Below are positions 1 through 10,560 of a stretch of DNA of 64,000 bases, one piece after another (position 1 is the stretch's first letter; every line of letters begins with the position of its first letter). A model generated the notes under the pieces. The model was not told where the DNA came from. It made no database searches and saw nothing but the letters and a program-made list of their open reading frames with translations. This DNA is from Tyto alba. Its lineage: Eukaryota > Chordata > Aves > Strigiformes > Tytonidae. The translations under genes were made by a program, and so were the position numbers. Location of the stretch: the NCBI RefSeq assembly GCF_018691265.1, contig NW_024881296.1, positions 12,059,427-12,123,426 on the forward strand. The letters are read 5' to 3'.

Positions 1-239
1 CCCTAGCTAAATGAGCTGATTAAAAATACTCATTCTTTTAGAAGATCTGTGAAATTTTCATCACTGACTAGCAATCAATTAAATATAAACTGTATAATAG
101 GATTAAAATTACAAGGTTTATGGAGTTCCCAGAAATTTCAAGCGTACATATGGATGCATATGTTATACTTCAGTATTTCAAACAGAGATAGGAAACCTCA
201 GTAAATTATTGCCCTAATAACACTGATGCTGTGAACAGC
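1..239. other. AT-rich single-copy DNA, nothing recognised
   Basis: AT-rich sequence with no repeat, open frame or motif that I recognise. It ends where the GC-rich patch begins. Confidence 0.6.
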
Positions 240-1100
240 TAATAGAAGGGGGGTTACAGTCTCCTTCCAGAGCCCCTTTTGCACGCTGCCGGCCACCTGC
301 AAATGTGGGTGAGCTGAGGGGCCCCCAAAGCTGCCTTGCCGGCGCTGATGGGAGCCGGGAGCCTGGATGAGGGCAGGAGACACAAATGCTCTCGGGGGGC
401 TGGGTACAAACTTTGCCTTCGCCGCTTCTTGCCCCGAGGCCACGGGAGTGGCCCTGTGGTGCAGCGGCCGCCCTGCTCACAGCAGCTCGATGGGTGCCCT
501 TTTGGACCCTGGGACTAATTACGCCTGATGCGCCAGGGCAAGAAAGATGTTTTGTTTCCACCTTTATCCCTACGGGAAGGAAAGCCTCCGGCTGCAGCCC
601 TGCCTGCCCTGCCCACTGCGGTGGCTGGGCAGGGATGTTTCCAGCCTCCGCTGCGCCGATATTTTCGCAGCGACGACAGCAAACCTCCTGGTTTTCCCCA
701 GCCGGTGAGCTATTGTGTCGGGCGGCTGCCGGCGAGCGGGGGCTGTGGGCGCTCCCCCTCCGGCATCGTGCCCTGTCCCGCCAGGACGTGTGGCCAGGCC
801 CTGGCACGGCACCAGGGGCTGAACGAACGGGAAGCAAACAAACAAACAAACATTTCTCCATGAGTGCCAGTTGTCGGAGATGTCGGTCCAGGCTGTCGTG
901 GTTTTCAGTGTCAGGCTCGGGTTTTTTCTGCAAACCGCCTCCCAGTCGAGGGTTTTGCGCTCCTTTTTATTCCCGTTTGCGATTTGGGGACAGCAGATTG
1001 GACGTGGCGGGGTGACGCGAGGACAGGAGCAGAGCGGTCCTTGCAGCATGGCACGGGCGGCCGTCGGGGGGGACCCACACCTGCCCCCAGCGCCGGTAGC
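240..1100. promoter_or_regulatory. GC-rich, CpG-bearing patch
   Basis: GC-rich sequence with many CpG dinucleotides, flanked by AT-rich DNA on both sides. Overlapping open frames occur on both strands (up to 239 codons), as expected where stop codons are rare because of base composition. They show no domain or family resemblance. A short (AAAC)n tract lies inside at 835-852. In birds such patches may be promoters of unannotated transcripts or simply the result of GC-biased gene conversion. I see no TATA box with a convincing downstream exon, so the promoter reading is only an inference. Confidence 0.3.
835..852. repeat. (AAAC)n microsatellite
   Basis: Four to five tandem copies of CAAA/AAAC inside the GC-rich patch. 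The same unit recurs at 46181-46258 and 57294-57315. Confidence 0.85.
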
Positions 1101-1173
1101 AAACTCTACCTCTCCGAGTGGGGCTTGCTCCCGAGGCCAAACCATTGGTTTACTGTCTACGAGGGTTTGGGGG

Positions 1174-1191
1174 AAAAAAAAAAAAAAAAAA
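1174..1191. repeat. Poly-A tract, 18 A
   Basis: Uninterrupted run of 18 A after a short G-rich stretch. No SINE or processed-gene body is recognisable upstream, so it is called a simple tract and not a retroposed tail. Confidence 0.9.
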
Positions 1192-1214
1192 TTAATCTTG
1201 CATTGTAGTGGCAC

Positions 1215-1640
1215 TGCAATTAAGGAAGAGGCGTCACTTTAGATAATGAGCGTCTTTTTAAGGTACTTATGCGAACTGAAAAATCATAGCTGGGCTGGAT
1301 GTTCTTTAATCGTGCCCTCCACCCAAAGCAAATTTGCGAAGGAGGGGGTTTATTGTCATTAGAGGAATTCTTTCAGCTATCAGAGGAGAGAACAATTTCT
1401 TTGTCATTAGCAAAATCCCTGGCTTTCCTTCATCACATAAACAGTTTACACGATGCGGTTTTAAAATGTGCTTGTCTGCAAGCCTTCTCAGGAGTCTGAA
1501 TTGTGAACATTTCAGCGTTTGGATGTAAAATCTGGGATCTTGATTTAGCCTTCTGTAAATGCAAGGATGAAGGGCAAAGCACAGATCTGGGCATGAATTT
1601 TTAAATTAAGGGTATTCAGTTTCACAGTTTTAGGATGGCA
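1215..1640. promoter_or_regulatory. Candidate conserved non-coding block
   Basis: AT-leaning, low-CpG, non-repetitive sequence between the GC-rich patch and ordinary unique DNA. It contains several TAAT/ATTA-type and AAAGCAAA-like words of the sort seen in developmental enhancers. Two short plus-strand open frames (66 and 64 codons) show no family resemblance. Texture alone suggests constraint; conservation cannot be tested here. Confidence 0.22.
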
Positions 1641-3351
1641 CCTATATGCAGTCGACAACCAAGATGTCTGAGCAGCTCACAGTCTGGAGTTTATTCTTAA
1701 ATAGTCTGTGAGGCCTGGATTGCCTATTGTCCCTTGTACATAAGGTTCGGAGATGCATTGGCCCGGGCTACGCCAGCAAAACTTCTCCATGCAATCCTGG
1801 CAAGCGGCGGCAGTAAAAAAGGATTGAAATAGTTCATGGCCCTCGTCACCGGACCTGTGCTTAATCGCAGACTAACATTTAGAGGGGGAATACATTCTTC
1901 CCCTGGGTTAGAACATTACCCTCAGGGAGTGGGTTTTTTTAAGGATGTCCGAGGAAAAGCTGTCGCCTGCTGCAATGGGCTGTAATTGTGTTTGGGTGGT
2001 GGAGCTGTGCTGGCGAGCCCTTTCTGGGGCACTCGGAGCCAAAGAGACCAAGTGACCATTACAAGCCTTGCGGGAAGCTGGTGCCAGAGAAGAAATTGCA
2101 GCACAGTCCCTTGTGTTGCTGCTCGGTGCCCCGAGCACTGAACCATCCCCTCTCTAGTCCTAACCCTGCTGAAAAACAGCAAATACAAAGCTCTGTTCAA
2201 CCAAAGCTTTGTATTTGAGCTCAATGATCAGCCCCCCAGAAAAGAGATCAAAACCTTTCAATACAATACGGACCAGTTACCTGGACCTAAAGGTGAACAT
2301 AAGCCAGTGACTGTGGCAATATGTGGCCGGTAAAAGTGAATGCAATTTATTCTGATTCATAGAGAAGTCTTTCTTCTAAAAGGGCAAATGAGTTTCTAAG
2401 ATGATGCTGGAAAACTGGTGTCTGAAGAAGGCGGAGATGCTCAGTATGAGTAGGGTGTGGGGCTATGACAAGCAGGAAATAAATCCACTGGTGTGTGAAA
2501 TGTAAAAAGAGCCAACAGGTAGAGGCTCTCCAGGGGATGAAGATACCAGGGACATTTTACGTTAAAGCTTCATGAAAGGCGGGGGGGCTTGCACTGCAGA
2601 GCAGCTGGAGGACTGACATGTAGGAAACCATCTGGGTTTGGAACGATTTGGTTGGATGCTGATATGAATATTGGGGTCACAGGGAATAACCAGAGAGTGA
2701 TGAGCGTACATCCTTGGTGCAGGGGAGGTACAACCCCTCGTGGTTAATGTTAGAAGTAAAGGGGCTGAAATTTGAAATTTTTCAGGGAATTGCAGGGTGG
2801 AAAAGGCAGGGGAGGCTTCTGGTCCAGGGCCCTCCACATCGCCAAAGTCCAGACTGAGGTGGGGACACTCAGTTCCGTGAGCAAGGGGGGTCAGTGAAAC
2901 GCCTTGGCGGTCCCAGTACGGCGGGTGTCTGACCACGGCACCACGGTGTGTGTGGACCTGGGCAGAGACACGCTGATGACAACTCTCCTTTTCCAGTGGT
3001 ACGTAAGGCTGAAACGCATCAGGTTCAGCGATAGCTGTTTTTCGGCTGCGGATGTGACAGATGAGTTGGTTCTTTCTGGCCCAGGTGTGCTGACCTGCAG
3101 TAAATTCCGCAGGGCAAGAGGTGCCCTCCCCAGCTCCAAGAGGGGGACCTGCTGTCCCAGCAGCCCCACAGGGGTGCGACTGGGGCAGAGCCTGAGCCCA
3201 CGGCAGGACCCAAGCCTCAGCTCTCCTCCCTGCAGTGAACCTGAGCCGCAGACACACGCCAGCTCTGCAGCGCGCACGGCTCTACAGCGTTGGTTGTTAA
3301 TTAAGCTGCTGTGACCAGCCAAGGCGTGGAGGCAGATGTGTTATCACAGGG
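1641..3351. other. Single-copy DNA, no gene seen
   Basis: Mixed-composition unique sequence. Apart from the hairpin at 2180-2217, no repeat, RNA gene or motif is recognised. The 231-codon minus-strand frame at 2562-3257 overlaps open frames on the other strand in a moderately GC-rich area and is rejected as coding. Confidence 0.55.
2180..2217. repeat. Perfect 13-bp inverted repeat, 12-nt loop
   Basis: Arms 2180-2192 and 2205-2217 are exact reverse complements (CAAATACAAAGCT and its complement), separated by 12 nt. An RNA of either strand would fold into a 13-bp hairpin. The arm is shorter than a typical pre-microRNA stem, and the flanks do not extend the pairing. It could also be the remains of a short palindromic mobile element. 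The fold is seen directly; any function is unknown. Confidence 0.8.
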
Positions 3352-3480
3352 TCACAGATCACAGAAGGGTTGAGGTTGGAAGTGACCGCTGGAGGTCATC
3401 TGGTCCAACCCTCTGCTCAAGCGGGGCCACCTAGAGCAGGCTGCCTAAGACCCAGATGGATTTTGGATATCTCCAATTGC
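3352..3480 (-). mobile_element. CR1 retrotransposon, 3' end fragment
   Basis: Read on the plus strand this is the reverse complement of a CR1 3' untranslated end. It has CACAG-type tail words, then GGTTGAGGTTGGAAGTGACC, GGAGGTCATCTGGTCCAACC, a CTCAAGCGGGGCCACC block and a final GGATATCTCCAA. It is severely 5'-truncated, which is usual for this non-LTR family. It matches the order of blocks in the longer copy at 23512-24195 but is more diverged in its right half. CR1 is the dominant LINE of birds, so this helps place the organism. Confidence 0.9.
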
Positions 3481-4200
3481 AAACATCAAGAAAGATTGGA
3501 TTTTGATCGGCCAGCTTTCAGAGAGTTGAGTTATGGCATGGGACCAGAAATTACTTACCTCCACCTGCACTGGACACCGAGTTAGTGGAAGTCCAGTATC
3601 AGCAGGGATGCTCCGGCTGCGCACCACCACACAACAGCATCTCCCACGCTACCGAACGAGGGGTTGTCAATAGCTCTTCTAATGCCACGAGGCAACAGCT
3701 TTGCACTGTATAAGCATGATGTCTGTGGGGCTGAAGTGGTTTTGGAAACGTCTGAAGGCACAGCAGCTCTTGGATATGAAGGCGATATTTCAGCGGGGGC
3801 AGTGGCCAGTTTCCCTGCTTTTAAATGAGCTGTGATCCAGGGTAGCAGCAAGACATTTCCAAGTTGCAAACACATCAGGGGAACGTTGTCCTGCCTTTTA
3901 AAGAGCTGAATAGAGTTGCTGTTTTCAATAAACTTGAGTTTGAATCTAGAGTGAATGCTTGAGGTCAAATCTGACTTGAAAGGAATACTAGCAACCCCTG
4001 ATTAAGAGAGGTGGTCAGATAACATTTGATAAGTCAAAATCTGAGCCAGATTTCTAAAAATGCAGGCAGATTTCAAAGGCTGGGTCATTACAGAACGTGA
4101 GATTTCTGTGAATCAGCATGTTACATGGTCTGATGTATTGAGACTCAAACAAATGTTAGACATATGGAAAGACCTCTATATAATGAGAGATGTGAAAAAC
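3481..4200. other. Single-copy DNA, no gene seen
   Basis: Unique sequence, AT-leaning towards its right end. A 128-codon minus-strand frame (3582-3968) has no recognisable domain and is not supported as coding. The last 60 bases may belong to the neighbouring CR1-like relic. Confidence 0.5.
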
Positions 4201-4480
4201 AGGATGACTGTTTAATTTAGAAATAGGATAAGGAAGAGGGGCACATTAGAGGTATATAAGGCAGTGAATAGCACAGCGGAGATAAGCCTGTGCTTCTGTT
4301 CACTCTGTACGAGACCATAATTTCTATTTACTTACATATGATCAGCACTAGAAAATATTCTTCAAGCATGGGTAATATACCACTGGAACGCTATGCCACA
4401 AGGTAGTCACCTTTGGAAAAGACTAAAAAGGTTACAGAAAGAAAAAAAAATATGTATTTATATGGATAATGATCTTTAAA
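4201..4480 (+). mobile_element. Old CR1-like LINE, C-terminal end of ORF2
   Basis: One plus-strand frame starting at 4201 runs to a stop at 4480 with only three internal stops. Its translation follows the layout of the ORF2 C-terminus of CR1-type LINEs. A LEVYKAVNS-like word near 4243 corresponds to the family's LRVYKI-type word. HWNAMPQG at 4381-4404 matches the conserved W-N-x-LP segment. A basic stretch and YMDND just before the stop match the usual ...LDLYMDN ending. The element is degenerate and its 5' and 3' limits are unclear. It looks older than the two avian CR1 copies in the window. The translation is read directly; the family assignment is from recognition. Confidence 0.68.
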
Positions 4481-5414
4481 TCATACTTTAGGAAGTAAGC
4501 CAACCAAAGGTTGGAAAGAAATGTCCCCCGTAGGCCACATGTTTCCCAAACTGCCCAATATAGGATCCTTGTACTTTGCTCTCAAGGACCTGTGGCTGTT
4601 GACAAGAGCAGCATGTGAGAGAGGTTATTGATCTGCCCCGTGGTCTGAAAAATTATTATGCTTTTTCCAGTAGCAACTGCATCCCAGATGTCCTTCTGCA
4701 CTCGGAAAGAGCCACTCAGAGCATGACCCGAGGGGACGGGACACACAACTCCCAGGGCCCCAGCAAACACGGGGCGACCACTGGCTGGAACAACCCTGCA
4801 TTTGATGTGGCTCGAAAAGGGACCAGGGAGAGCCTGGGCCAAGTGCGTGCTGGCACTTAAATCGGGGGCCACCTGACTGTGCTTCCCGTGCCTGGTTTGG
4901 CTCGTGACCGGTGTCCGGCGGCAGCCTGATGGCACCGGCCAAGGGGCTGGGCCGGTGGGGTGGGTGTCAGCCACAAGATGCGCATTATGGTGGGTTTTGG
5001 TCAATGCTGCTCTAATTCTTAGCATCCTTCACAAGGCTGGTAAGGACCAGCGCTCTCGCTCACAAGTGGGAACACAACCAGCCTCCTCCTTCCTGGATGG
5101 GGGAACCGTGTTAGGAGCTGGGCTGGCTCCACGAGTCTGGTTTTCTGGGAGAAAAAGCAATGTGGCAAGAAATGTACATGCCTGGACCAAATGGCATCAA
5201 GCTTATGGTAAAACCCTTGCATATAATCTATATTTTAATTAATACTCTGCATCATCTAATCAACAGAAATCTTCTGGCATGCACGGTCCAGTTTGCAAAC
5301 TATTCAGCAGAGAGGCTTTTCTAGCCTTTCCACAGATCAGGGTAATTAAGCAAAGCTGCTGGAGGGGCTTCCCTCTGCAGCTTCTTGAACACTGGGAAGG
5401 GGGAATGGCTCTTG
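4481..5414. other. Single-copy DNA, no gene seen
   Basis: Unique sequence, rising in GC content around 4700-4960. The 147-codon minus-strand frame (4582-5025) overlaps several other frames and shows no domain. Nothing else recognised. Confidence 0.5.
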
Positions 5415-5446
5415 AAAAAAAAAAAAAAAAAACAAACCCAAAAAAA
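5415..5446. repeat. Poly-A / A-rich tract
   Basis: Eighteen consecutive A followed by an AAC/AAA-rich stretch. No retroposed body is recognised upstream. Confidence 0.88.
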
Positions 5447-6559
5447 CAGGCAACCTTTGGCAACCTCCCTTAGCCCTGGAAGGCTCTCTGGAACAGAAAG
5501 GGGAAAAAAACTGCCTTCTTTTGCTGCTGCTGTTGAGCTGGTTTCGCTCCCGTTGTCCCGGTGCCAGCGCTGAAAGCCCATCCTGCTGCCCTCGCGTCGA
5601 GCGTACTGTCCGTCCTAGAGCAGATGCAAAGGCGGCAGCGGGACCGCTCAACTTCAGAGCCTCTCCAGCAGCCTCCGAAGTAGAAGAGCACAGCTCTCCT
5701 CACAATATGCTGTGGGGGAGGAGGAAGGAAGGACTTTGGCCCTGTTTGCTTGTGCTAATTGATGGCTTCTGTTGCAGCTATTCACACTTTTAAAAAATGG
5801 TAACAAGTCTACTGATTTAGAAGCAGAGAATAAAAACCCAACAGCCTCACCAGCGCGTCAGGCGCAGACAAAGCTGCCTTGAAGAGTGCTCGGCAGAGGC
5901 ACAGCGAGAGGCTGGGCAGAAGAAATGACCCACCTGCAAACACCGAGCTCTGCACTGATGCACAAACCCCCTAAAATGCATTGTTTTGCTGGGATGTGCA
6001 GGGACAGCCTCCTCTGCAGCAGTGGGCTTGCGAGTCGGGGCTCAGCTCCGGTGGTGGCCTGCCCTGTGGTTCCACCCCCCTGCCTCACCTTGCCCAGCTG
6101 CGTTTTTTTCTGCCTCCTTTATAAAACCAGTTTTGTGCCTCTGACTTTAGTGCTCTGGGGGTGATCGATGTCTTTCTTGTTGCAGCCCTCTCTCTGTGTG
6201 CTCGGTCTCCCGTGCAGGCGCGGATGGGTGCCCGGGAGCCTTTTGGAGAAGGGCTCCACGTTCCCCCTCTCCTGCCCCAAGCCTCTTTTCCTTGCAGGCA
6301 GACATTGTCTTCTCCTGCTGAGAGAGCACTGTACCTTGCTTAGCAGTTTACATGGTAAGTCTATATTGCAAGTCGGAGGTGTGATCACAACATGCCTGGG
6401 TGAAACCCTGCTTGCTTTAATTTAGCTAGCTGAGATATTAATTTTGGAGGAAGAGGCAGCAGTATGCACTTTGGAGCCTATGGTCTGGGTGGGCTTGCAG
6501 AGCCTGCGGTGTTTCAGCTTCCCTGGCATCGGTACCCAGGCAGCTAGACGGAGCGAGCT
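5447..6559. other. Single-copy DNA, no gene seen
   Basis: Mixed-composition unique sequence. Many short frames on both strands; none has family resemblance or convincing splice signals. Confidence 0.5.
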
Positions 6560-7000
6560 GGGATGTGTGAACAAGCAGCACAGCAAGAGACGACGGCGCT
6601 GAGCGGAGGGAGCTGGGCTCCAGCCACGCGCCGGGGACGCCACGGGCTGAGCGGGGCGAAGCCTGGGTGTTCAGCAAAGCACCGCCACCCTCAGCTCCCG
6701 GCCTTGCTGGGGACCCACCGCATGCAACCCACCCCCCCCCCCTCCGCCCTTACCCAGCAAGTCCCTGGCTGCCGAGGTCAATAATTCTGCGTGAAGGCAG
6801 GCAGACCCGGCCCTCATGAGGAATTTATCTCCGTCGCAGAGACCCCTGGCACCCCGGTGCCGCCGCCGCGGTGAGTCAGCCGCTGCCGGGGAGGGGGAGA
6901 GGCAGCGTCCTCCCGCCCGGCTTCCCTCGCCGCAGCCCTCGGCAGCATCCGCACAGGGGCCTTCGCCTCTTCCCACAGCCCTCCGCGTACTCCTTGTGAT
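6560..7000. promoter_or_regulatory. CpG-rich patch with a donor-like site
   Basis: Dense CpG dinucleotides, CCGCCGCC-type words and a C11 run at 6732-6742. At 6871 the sequence GCG/GTGAGTCAG reads as an excellent consensus 5' splice donor on the plus strand; the same bases contain an AP-1-type TGAGTCA site. A CpG-rich body ending in a strong donor is what a non-coding first exon looks like, but I see no matching acceptor or polyadenylation structure. A plain GC-rich regulatory or neutral patch is equally possible. Confidence 0.3.
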
Positions 7001-7039
7001 TCACATCTGGGTGTGCTCAGCCTGGTGATGTCTTTTTCT

Positions 7040-7330
7040 GAGAAGGTCACCCAAAATATGTGCTTAACAGAAGCGTTCTCTATTTTTAACGTCGAGAAAC
7101 CTCATAAAAAGTCAGAAGACTAATGCAAAATAATAAATGAGATATTTAGTCATAGGTCTCCATCACATTCACATTATAAACAGCTCAGAAATGATTTCCA
7201 CTTGTGAGATAAGATTTAATTGTAAATCACGGGAAACGGGGAGATATATATCGCCTGGAGCAGGGTGGTAAGCATATTTCTGGGTCTGGAGGGAGAAAAT
7301 AAAGCAAAAATGTGTGTCATAACCAGGGTG
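7040..7330. promoter_or_regulatory. AT-rich candidate regulatory block
   Basis: AT-rich, non-repetitive, CpG-poor sequence directly after the CpG-rich patch. It contains TAATGCAAAATAAT, a TTTAATTGTAAAT word and GATAAG motifs (homeodomain, POU and GATA-like). The texture resembles vertebrate conserved non-coding elements. This is inference from sequence texture only. Confidence 0.22.
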
Positions 7331-8639
7331 GGCCCTAAGCACATTTAAACCAAACTGCATTTCAGCCCAGGCAGCGGCTGCCGTTCTCTAGAGGAGGACC
7401 ACCGGCTTTCTGCTGAAGGCTCTTTCTTCTCAGCTGTATTGAAGGGCAGTTTTCTGCTGCGATTTCGTGGTACCCCAGGCTTTGTTACTGGTTTCTTCCG
7501 ATGAAGCTGCTTTTATTCCAACTTACGCTGTTCCTTAAGCAGCATGAGACCAGCTCACAACTTAAATGGCAAATGCACGGCAGTAACTTTCCTAGCTGCA
7601 GAAGGTGATATAGACAAATCTGTTGCTGATACCAGCAAGTACTGAGCCGAGCCCCAGTTTCTCATTTGGAGTGCATTGCTGTGTCTCCTCTGACATGTTT
7701 CTTCATAGCACCGAAAAAGAGGCACTTGGAGAAACAGTTTTTCTACTTGGAGAAAGCTTTGACTCCAGGGTTGTAAATCAAGTGCTGCAGTAGGTAATCG
7801 CCAGAAATCAAAGAGCTTACATGTTTTTCCAATGCGGAAAGAGGAAAGATCAATTTATTTAAAGTAGTGGAAATGGATTTTTCAGTTGGCTAACCTGTTA
7901 GCCTGCTCCTATAGGATGAAACCTAGGTAGGACAAATGCCTGGATTTCTTGTGCCTTTCTTTTATGGGTTTCAACCATCCAGTTGAGTCAGGACTACTGT
8001 CAGAGCGGGCGGTGGTCCCCCTGCTTCTGCTTTGCCTGCCGGTCGCCCATGCCAAAACTTAGTCCCTGACCTTCAGCAAATGGTGCTGTGGCGGAGGCTC
8101 CTCTCCTGGGTGATTGCTGGAGTACGGACGCCCTTCTTACCCACTCAGTAAAACCTGGGAGGAAACAGCAACAGCTTGGAAAGAGGGGCAGCCCCAGCCC
8201 GGGAGCAAGCAGCTCTCCTGGTGCTGAAAACAAATAGGATGAGGAGAGGAGAAAGAAGCTGTTGGGTTGTGCCTAGCCATGGAGAGGCTTGACAGCCTGC
8301 CTGATTGAAAGCTTTAAAGGTGATAAGAAAGAAACACTTCTCAGACCTTTTACCCTACTTTTCCAGGGTAGTTTGCTGTTCTTCACATGCTGCTTCATGC
8401 TGCAGCTCTCTGCGGGTTCACATATATCCTGTTTCACAACTGAAATATTGTATCGTGACTTAGGGCAAGTTTAAAGCTCAGTGTTTACGGTACAGTGCAT
8501 CTGCCTTCAAACATCTGGGGAATTTTAACACTGGAGTGGCTCTAACCTAACCACACATCCACCGCAACACCGAAGCGGTGCTGCAGAGCCACGTCCCGCC
8601 TCACCACCCTCCTGCCTCCCCTCTCCTGGGCTTGCCCAG
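7331..8639. other. Single-copy DNA, no gene seen
   Basis: Unique sequence with no recognised repeat, RNA gene or coding signal. Short frames such as 8000-8233 (minus) and 8289-8474 (plus) lack family resemblance. Confidence 0.5.
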
Positions 8640-8960
8640 TTCCAGACAACGTTGTCTTGTGATGCACATAACTTTTTCACTAACTGCAAATAGGAATCTT
8701 GCTCTATCCATTAGTTACTGTATATGCAGTTTGTATATATAATATTTATATTTTTCCCCCAAAGTTGTGAAATATATAAAATATAATTCCTCTAGCTGAG
8801 AGCTCATCATTCCCATGACAAGGTGCAATCAATAAATTATGCACCACTTGTGGTTATTCTGTATGTCAACTCATATTTCCATGTCGCTGTCCTGACTGTT
8901 ACTGAGTGTTTGTGTTGTTGTACCTTTCCACCTCCTCAGTGTTGATTTAGGAGTTATTAT
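8640..8960. promoter_or_regulatory. AT-rich candidate regulatory block
   Basis: AT-rich stretch with a TATATAATATTTATATTTTT core (8735-8754) and several ATTA/AATAAATTATG words near 8830. Not a simple repeat along most of its length. A conserved non-coding element is possible but unproven. Confidence 0.2.
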
Positions 8961-9377
8961 TCTGGGCTCATAGTAACTGCAAGAAAATCAAGTTCCAAGT
9001 GTTTCTGCCAAAAGAAGAAAATGAAATGAGCAAGTCAACAGAAAATTCCACTTGTCAAACACCATTTGCTTACGACTACGGCTTTGTTAAGGAAACTTGC
9101 GTTCGGACAAGTCGCCTGAAGGAAACAATTTGCCTTTGCGGCAGGATAACCCCTGTGCCCGGCAAGGACTCTTGGTCGCGACAGCTGTGGTCCTCAAACG
9201 AGTGAACAGGAAAAAAAACCAAAGCCACTTCTGACACTTACAAATTATATCTCCTGAATAATGCATGACGCATCCAGATTGGCTACACGAGGGAGGGGCG
9301 GGGGGGGATGCTTTTTCAATGGACAACCAGACGGATAAGGATTGTATTATAAGAAGAGTTTGACATACCAAGAAGAG
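8961..9377. other. Single-copy DNA, no gene seen
   Basis: Unique sequence. A 68-codon plus-strand frame at 8999-9205 is AT-neutral but has no recognisable domain or splice context. A G-rich run lies near 9293-9308. Confidence 0.5.
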
Positions 9378-9411
9378 AAAAAAAAAAAAAAAAAGGCAAA
9401 AAAAAAAAAAA
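9378..9411. repeat. Interrupted poly-A tract (A17-GGC-A14)
   Basis: Two A runs of 17 and 14 separated by GGC. No SINE body is recognisable on the left. Confidence 0.9.
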
Positions 9412-9654
9412 GCCCAAGTACTCACACACACTTTGAGATTGACTGTCAAATCATTTCACATCTGTACCTAAAGCAAACAGACATAATGCTAACAGCTTGC
9501 TGGAGCTCAGAAATGCCACCCACTAATCAGTCCACCTGTGGAATTCTCAGTCCATCTTGCAAGTCGTGTACCCGATTGCCAAGACGCCTGACAAGAAAAT
9601 GTATATTAAAACGTTGAGTAAGACTGGAAATACAATGTGGTGTAGTATAAACAG
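9412..9654. other. Short unique stretch, nothing recognised
   Basis: AT-neutral unique DNA between the poly-A tract and the CpG cluster. No repeat, RNA gene or coding signal seen. Confidence 0.5.
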
Positions 9655-9815
9655 AATGCACTCGCTGGGCGGGAAAGCAGAGACGCCTTTTAATTCCTCT
9701 CGCCGTGACCTGGCGCTGCTCGCTCCTGCCTTCGCCGGCACCGGATGGCGGGGACGGCTCGCCGACCGAAAGGCACGTCCACCGCCTGCACACGAGCGTG
9801 TCTCCCTCCGCTTTT
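9655..9815. promoter_or_regulatory. Compact CpG cluster
   Basis: About 160 bp packed with CpG dinucleotides, ending abruptly at an (AAAT)n tract. Open frames exist on both strands here and none is convincing. The sharp composition switch is the notable feature. It could be a small promoter-like CpG island. Confidence 0.3.
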
Positions 9816-9820
9816 GAACC

Positions 9821-9879
9821 AAAATAAATAAATAGGTAAATAAATAAAATTAATTTAAATTAAAAAAATAAATAAATAT
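9821..9879. repeat. (AAAT)n microsatellite, imperfect
   Basis: Repeated AAAT/TAAA units interrupted by a TTAATTTAAATT segment. It sits immediately next to the CpG cluster. Confidence 0.88.
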
Positions 9880-9916
9880 CCCTTCTATCCCAAAGCCTCT
9901 GTCCCTCTTAATTACC

Positions 9917-10005
9917 TTTTTTTTTTTTTTTTTACACATGGGTGTAATTAACAATTACTTAAATATAGGCATTGGCAAGATAATTCTCAGAAAAAAAAAA
10001 AAAAA
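9917..10005. repeat. Poly-T (18) and poly-A (15) tracts
   Basis: T18 at 9917-9934 and A15 at 9991-10005, separated by 56 bp that include TAATTAACAATTACTTAAAT. The two tracts are complementary and could pair, giving a long-loop hairpin in RNA. Confidence 0.88.
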
Positions 10006-10009
10006 TAGG

Positions 10010-10560
10010 AAGAAATAATGTCTCCTGTGTAATGAATGTGCCCTTCGGGGTAAGACAAAGAGGTAATTCAGAGGAATGGTTTGTTGAGATGGTGCGTTGC
10101 AGGAGCACAATTCTTCCAGGCTAAATTACATCGAGGATTACAGCACCGGATTGCCAGTCGCTATTTAACGTGCTGGCAAAATGATCATTTTGCTCTTTTC
10201 ATCTTCAAAAGGAATATAAAGGAGTGAAAGGAGAAAGTTTCCTGGGATTGTAAAAGGAGGCAAGAAGGGCTGGGGAATGCCCCAGGGAGGATAATTATTC
10301 TGTACAAGGCACCATCAGAAGGTTACAGGATTTGTGGGGTAGCGGGAGGCGGCGGGGCACAATTAGGTGCTTTAGATACTCTTTTCTATACGTCCCGAGC
10401 TTTTACACTTGCACAGTAGCTGTTTTCTCTCTCTGAGTACAAAATGCTATTTTAACATCTGTTCTTTTAAGGCTATTTGCTCTGGGAAGGCAGTGTGTTT
10501 TGCCATAAATTTAGGTCATTAATTTGTATCTGTTCTTTGTTTATTTAAGAAACAGGACAA
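10010..10560. promoter_or_regulatory. Candidate enhancer-like block with palindrome
   Basis: AT-leaning, non-repetitive sequence containing a perfect 18-bp palindrome at 10176-10193 (GCAAAATGATCATTTTGC). A perfect symmetric site of this length is a plausible dimer-binding site. Flanking words include CTAAATTACATC and GGAATATAAAGG. There is no coding signal. Function is inferred from texture only. Confidence 0.28.

Noticed and set aside
1100..1191. Poly-A as the tail of a retroposed gene or SINE
   Set aside because: No SINE head or cDNA-like body is recognisable upstream. The same holds for the poly-A/T tracts at 5415, 9378, 16438, 25092, 28296, 33794, 38010, 48963 and 50803.
8999..9205. 68-codon plus-strand frame as a small gene
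   Set aside because: No family resemblance, signal peptide or regulatory context.
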